Source: Marine Group II euryarchaeote MED-G33 (GTDB lineage: Archaea > Thermoplasmatota > Poseidoniia > Poseidoniales > Thalassarchaeaceae). Taken from it: a stretch of DNA of 6,930 nucleotides. The position numbers and the translations under genes were made by a program. Positions 6,033 through 6,930 of this stretch are shown here, one piece after another. Positions within the stretch are counted from its first letter, which is position 1. The number at the start of each line of letters is the position of its first letter. The notes beneath the pieces are model-generated. The model searched no databases. It was given only the letters and a program-made list of their open reading frames with translations, and was not told where the DNA came from. The stretch spans positions 1 to 6,930 of the forward strand of contig CATISE010000103.1 of the NCBI GenBank assembly GCA_949538655.1, in the 5' to 3' direction.

Positions 6033-6930
6033 ATGTCGCGTCAAGTTTTGGTGGTTCGCGGTGGGGCGCTGCTCCGCTCCAGTGGACTTGGCCGTGCTCA
6101 TCATGATCTTGTGGATCGATTGAGCGAAGGACAAGTCGATGGATATACGCTTGGAGAAACCATCGAACACGAATTGGGTGGGAGTGCCTTTACGCGTTGG
6201 CGTCGCCGTCGCAGCGAACATCCACAACGAGTCTCAGATGCAACCCAGGCAAACAATGGTGCCATCCTCCACATCACGGATCAAGAACAAGCCCATTTGA
6301 TTCCAGAAGGCTGTGATTTACCTGTCAGCATCACCATCCACGACCTCTTCCATTTGGAGCCACGCAGAATCACGACTTCGCACGGCAAGGTGAACATTGG
6401 AGATCAATCTCCCGGCATCTTACGTAGACGGGATTTATCTCATCTCCGCAAGGGTCTCAATCGAGCAGATTTACTGATTTGTATTTCACAAGCAACCGCT
6501 GAAGAAGCCCGTGAATTGTGGCCTGAAAAGGCGATTGTAGTTGTCCCACACGGGATTGATGTCGCCGGATTCGATCCGTTTTCCCGACCTCTGCCCAAAC
6601 CTGAAAATTTTGATTATTCCAAAGTGAATCTACTCTGTGTCGGCAGTGAAGAACCTCGGAAGAGAATTGACTTCCTCGTCGAAGTCTTGGGCAACCTCCC
6701 TACACATCTGAAAGGTGAAGTGATATTGCACAAGGTTGGAGCAGAATCCAGTCAGAAATCAAAGATTAAATTATCGAGACATGCCAAAGAATTGGGTGTC
6801 AATCTACGATGGGTTGGACGGCTTTCAGATTTAGACCTCTGTGGTTATTACCAACACTGTGACGCACTTTTGTTCCCTAGTATCGCTGAGGGTTTTGGTC
6901 TGCCACCTCTCGAGGCAATGGCTTCCGGTT
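6033..6930 (+). CDS. Family 4 glycosyltransferase (3' truncated by the window end)
   Basis: The reading frame is open from ATG 6033 to the right edge, giving 299 complete codons; the usual GT4 length would leave roughly 70-120 residues outside. An in-frame TAA at 6006 makes 6033 the first ATG. The N-terminal domain starts RQVLVVRGG and has a G.GR segment (GLGRAHHDLV, about 18-27) that often contacts the donor or acceptor, a basic patch RWRRRR (55-60) that might touch membrane lipids, and VSITIHDLFHLEP. The linker region has ICISQATAEEA and VVVPHGID (H173). The donor domain has LLCVGSEEPRKRIDFLVEVL (R209, K210), LRWVGRLSD and the signature EGFGLPPLEAMASG with EX7E glutamates E286 and E294. The order matches retaining GT-B mannosyl/glucosyltransferases; the exact sugar is unknown. 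It has no clear GGAGG-type site, fitting a leaderless transcript from the shared TATA-like element. Confidence 0.93.
   Translation, partial: MSRQVLVVRGGALLRSSGLGRAHHDLVDRLSEGQVDGYTLGETIEHELGGSAFTRWRRRRSEHPQRVSDATQANNGAILHITDQEQAHLIPEGCDLPVSITIHDLFHLEPRRITTSHGKVNIGDQSPGILRRRDLSHLRKGLNRADLLICISQATAEEARELWPEKAIVVVPHGIDVAGFDPFSRPLPKPENFDYSKVNLLCVGSEEPRKRIDFLVEVLGNLPTHLKGEVILHKVGAESSQKSKIKLSRHAKELGVNLRWVGRLSDLDLCGYYQHCDALLFPSIAEGFGLPPLEAMASG

Noticed and set aside
5940..6227. Minus-strand open frame crossing the divergent promoter
   Set aside because: It overlaps two well-supported glycosyltransferase genes in other frames and would span their shared promoter region.

Overview
The window looks archaeal, most likely from a planktonic marine Euryarchaeon of the Marine Group II / Poseidoniales type (Thermoplasmatota). 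This is inferred from style, not from a marker gene. The signs are TATA-like elements about 25 nt upstream of start codons with almost no 5' leader, a long Pro-Glu repeat linker, large secreted Ig/PKD-repeat proteins with a single C-terminal membrane anchor, a C-terminal WTDEQW..YG cytoplasmic motif, and tightly packed genes. No rRNA, tRNA, CRISPR array or mobile element was found.

Layout. Positions 1-440 hold the 3' end of a plus-strand gene: a (Pro-Glu)12 linker encoded by a CCAGAA hexamer tandem repeat, then an unrecognised beta-rich C-terminal domain. A 55-bp gap (441-495) carries a T-run and a TATA-like box. It leads into a tightly coupled plus-strand operon of three genes, 496-4765, joined by 1-nt stop/start overlaps. 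The first product is an 857-aa surface protein: signal peptide, CxCH motif, choice-of-anchor V/Reeler-like domain, five ~94-aa Ig-like repeats with acidic DxDxD loops, a PKD-like domain, an FN3-like domain and a C-terminal TM helix. The second is a 372-aa protein built the same way but shorter: signal peptide, CxxxCH motif, a similar N-terminal domain, one TM helix and a cytoplasmic tail. The third is a 192-aa integral membrane protein with about five TM helices and several histidines. Its stop codon overlaps the stop of a convergent gene.

From 4762 to the right edge are two divergent family-4 (GT-B fold) glycosyltransferases. One is complete on the minus strand. The other is on the plus strand and runs off the window end. 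They share a roughly 50-bp promoter region with one AT-rich element, TTTAATA / TATTAAA, sitting almost exactly midway between the two starts.

Working hypothesis. The operon makes a membrane-anchored cell-surface module in which two exported proteins each carry one Cys-pair-His motif at the mature N-terminus, next to a polytopic membrane partner. A heme, metal or redox role is possible but unproven. The glycosyltransferases probably build surface glycans, and the exported proteins contain N-glycosylation sequons. No function can be assigned with certainty beyond the glycosyltransferase family calls.
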